Below, one piece after another: positions 5,067-6,159 of a stretch of 6,159 bases of DNA (within the stretch, counting starts at the first letter, position 1; each line of letters begins with the position of its first letter). This stretch comes from Nitrospirota bacterium (GTDB lineage Bacteria; Nitrospirota; Nitrospiria; Nitrospirales; Nitrospiraceae). The notes beneath the pieces are model-generated. The model saw only the letters and a list, made by a program, of their open reading frames with translations, was not told where the DNA came from and searched no databases. The position numbers and the translations under genes were made by a program. The DNA is taken from positions 1-6,159 of the forward strand of contig SCVQ01000035.1 of assembly GCA_004296865.1 (NCBI GenBank), given 5' to 3'.

Positions 5067-5107
5067 GACAGAATCCTGTCCTCTTGATTGAACTGGTTGT
5101 TCATCGC

Positions 5108-6159
5108 ATGACACGATCCTTGACGACACGCCTCAGTGCCTTGGCGGTGAGCCCCCTCCTCGCCATCCTCCTGCTTCCTCCACCGGCCATCCCTGCACCT
5201 CCCGACCCGACCGGTCTCAGAAGCATCACGCGCGGCGAGGCGGCCCTGACCTTCTCCTCCGGCTTCATTCGTCACAGCCTGCCGCTGGAAGGCGTGGTCA
5301 GCCAAATCACGGGAGATTCTCAGACCACCGGCAACAAATTGCTGCTCGGCAAAGGCGATGTGACCTACCTGCACATGGCCCGGCCTGAAGACGTGACGCC
5401 GGGCGACCTCTACACCCTCTATCGACGGGTCCACGAGGTCTTCCATCCGACACAGGGGAGCTACCTCGGCAATCTCTTCATCATGGTCGGGATTGTCCAG
5501 GTGACGCAGATCGACGGCCGTTTAGCGACCGTGCGCATCCTGCACTCCTACGGGCCCATTACCTCGGGGGACGGTGCCATGCGCTTCGCCCCGCCGCCCC
5601 CAACAGAACCGGCCCTGGCAGAACGGACATTGGCGACGATGACCGGCATGATCATCGACCTTCCCCCCCAGCAGTTTTTGATCGGGCAGTCGAACGTCGT
5701 CTACATCGATCGCGGCCGTCATGACGGGCTTCAAGCCGGAGACCGGCTGGACATCTTCCGGCTCGGGAGCGGACTGCCGATGCGCCTCATCGGCGAGGTC
5801 AAAGTCCTGGCCCTGGAAGAGACGACCGCCACCGTGTTGGTCGTTCGTTCGACCGCGCCGGTGCTGCGTGGAGACCGCGTGATCCTGAAAGAACCGCCGG
5901 AACAGGCTGCCGCCAAGAGCAAGAGGACGACGCCGGACACCCTGACCGAAGAACTGGACCGGCTGGCCGGTATCCGCGCTGGACAGTCCCCCCTCGCACA
6001 GCCGGCCCCGGAAGGCCTCGAGGCCGTTCGTGTGCGAGGCGGAAGCCTGGAGGAGCAGTTGGCCGTCTTGGCAAGAAAGCTCGAGTTCGAGCCGGGAGAA
6101 GCTCCCGTCAAACCGGCCGGGCTCCCCATCCTCAAGCAAATCGGCGACCTGCTCAAGAC
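5108..6159 (+). CDS. Exported protein with duplicated beta-rich module and start of a probable OmpA-like domain, cut by window edge
   Basis: I translated 350 codons from the ATG at 5108 with no stop; the 3' end is outside the window. Residues 1-31 look like a signal peptide (MTRSLTTR, then a Leu/Ala/Pro-rich core ending IPAPP). Two similar modules follow: about 84-160 (GDLYTLYRR, then LGNLFIMVGIVQV, then DGRLATVRI, ending PITSGD) and about 196-260 (VVYIDRGRHDGLQAGDRLDIFRL, then LIGEVKVL, then TTATVLVV, ending PVLRGD). Each runs from GD-x-L through a second strand pair to a closing GD. A Pro/Ala-rich linker (262-312) leads to LEEQLAVLARKLEFEPGEAP and LPILKQIGDLLK (314-350), which looks like the first strand and helix of an OmpA C-terminal peptidoglycan-binding domain. 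The diagnostic core of that domain would lie beyond the edge, so this part is inference. Likely an envelope protein. No clear Shine-Dalgarno precedes the ATG. Confidence 0.8.
   Translation, partial: MTRSLTTRLSALAVSPLLAILLLPPPAIPAPPDPTGLRSITRGEAALTFSSGFIRHSLPLEGVVSQITGDSQTTGNKLLLGKGDVTYLHMARPEDVTPGDLYTLYRRVHEVFHPTQGSYLGNLFIMVGIVQVTQIDGRLATVRILHSYGPITSGDGAMRFAPPPPTEPALAERTLATMTGMIIDLPPQQFLIGQSNVVYIDRGRHDGLQAGDRLDIFRLGSGLPMRLIGEVKVLALEETTATVLVVRSTAPVLRGDRVILKEPPEQAAAKSKRTTPDTLTEELDRLAGIRAGQSPLAQPAPEGLEAVRVRGGSLEEQLAVLARKLEFEPGEAPVKPAGLPILKQIGDLLK

Noticed and set aside
5522..6139. Minus-strand open frame of 205 codons opposite the OmpA-like gene
   Set aside because: The plus strand is open over 350 codons with a signal peptide, a good promoter and an ordered domain layout; the antisense frame shows no domain.

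Overview
The window is high-GC bacterial DNA. It holds the front part of a respiratory complex I (NADH-quinone oxidoreductase) operon on the minus strand and, to its right, a small divergent locus for exported proteins. The gene style (separate nuoC and nuoD, nuoG directly after nuoD, a NuoG with two complete CxxCxxCxxxC motifs, GCTGA heptad repeats in the spacers) reminds me of Nitrospira and relatives (Nitrospirota). That assignment is an impression from the proteins and gene order, not a search result.

Layout, reading the minus strand from right to left: an exported protein of unknown function with calcium-loop-like segments (4261-4944); a 64-residue basic protein with a very good ribosome binding site (4011-4205); a leader with a sigma70-like promoter (about 3820-3849); nuoA (3392-3775); a 129-bp spacer filled by a large imperfect hairpin; nuoB (2735-3262); nuoC (2229-2723, or a GTG at 2732); a spacer with GCTGA heptads; nuoD (900-2147); a second spacer with a clearer heptad array; and nuoG, cut by the left edge of the window (1-827). 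On the plus strand, a signal-peptide protein with a duplicated beta-rich module and what looks like the start of an OmpA-like domain runs off the right edge (5108-6159). It is transcribed divergently from the 4261-4944 gene. Both genes of the divergent pair have TTGACA-type -35 boxes with TGn extended -10 boxes, and a perfect 7-bp dyad overlaps the minus-strand -10.

How the genes work together: NuoB, NuoC and NuoD form the quinone-reducing arm with cluster N2, NuoA belongs to the membrane arm at the quinone site, and NuoG carries the iron-sulfur wire from the electron input. The NADH-oxidising subunits NuoE and NuoF, usually between nuoD and nuoG, are absent from that position. Electrons may therefore enter from a NuoEF encoded elsewhere or from another donor such as ferredoxin. 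The exported and OmpA-like genes are probably cell-envelope functions unrelated to complex I.

I did not find a defence system, CRISPR array, RNA gene or insertion sequence. The most unusual structures are the long hairpin in the nuoA-nuoB spacer, the GCTGA heptad arrays on both sides of nuoD, and the dyad in the divergent promoter region.
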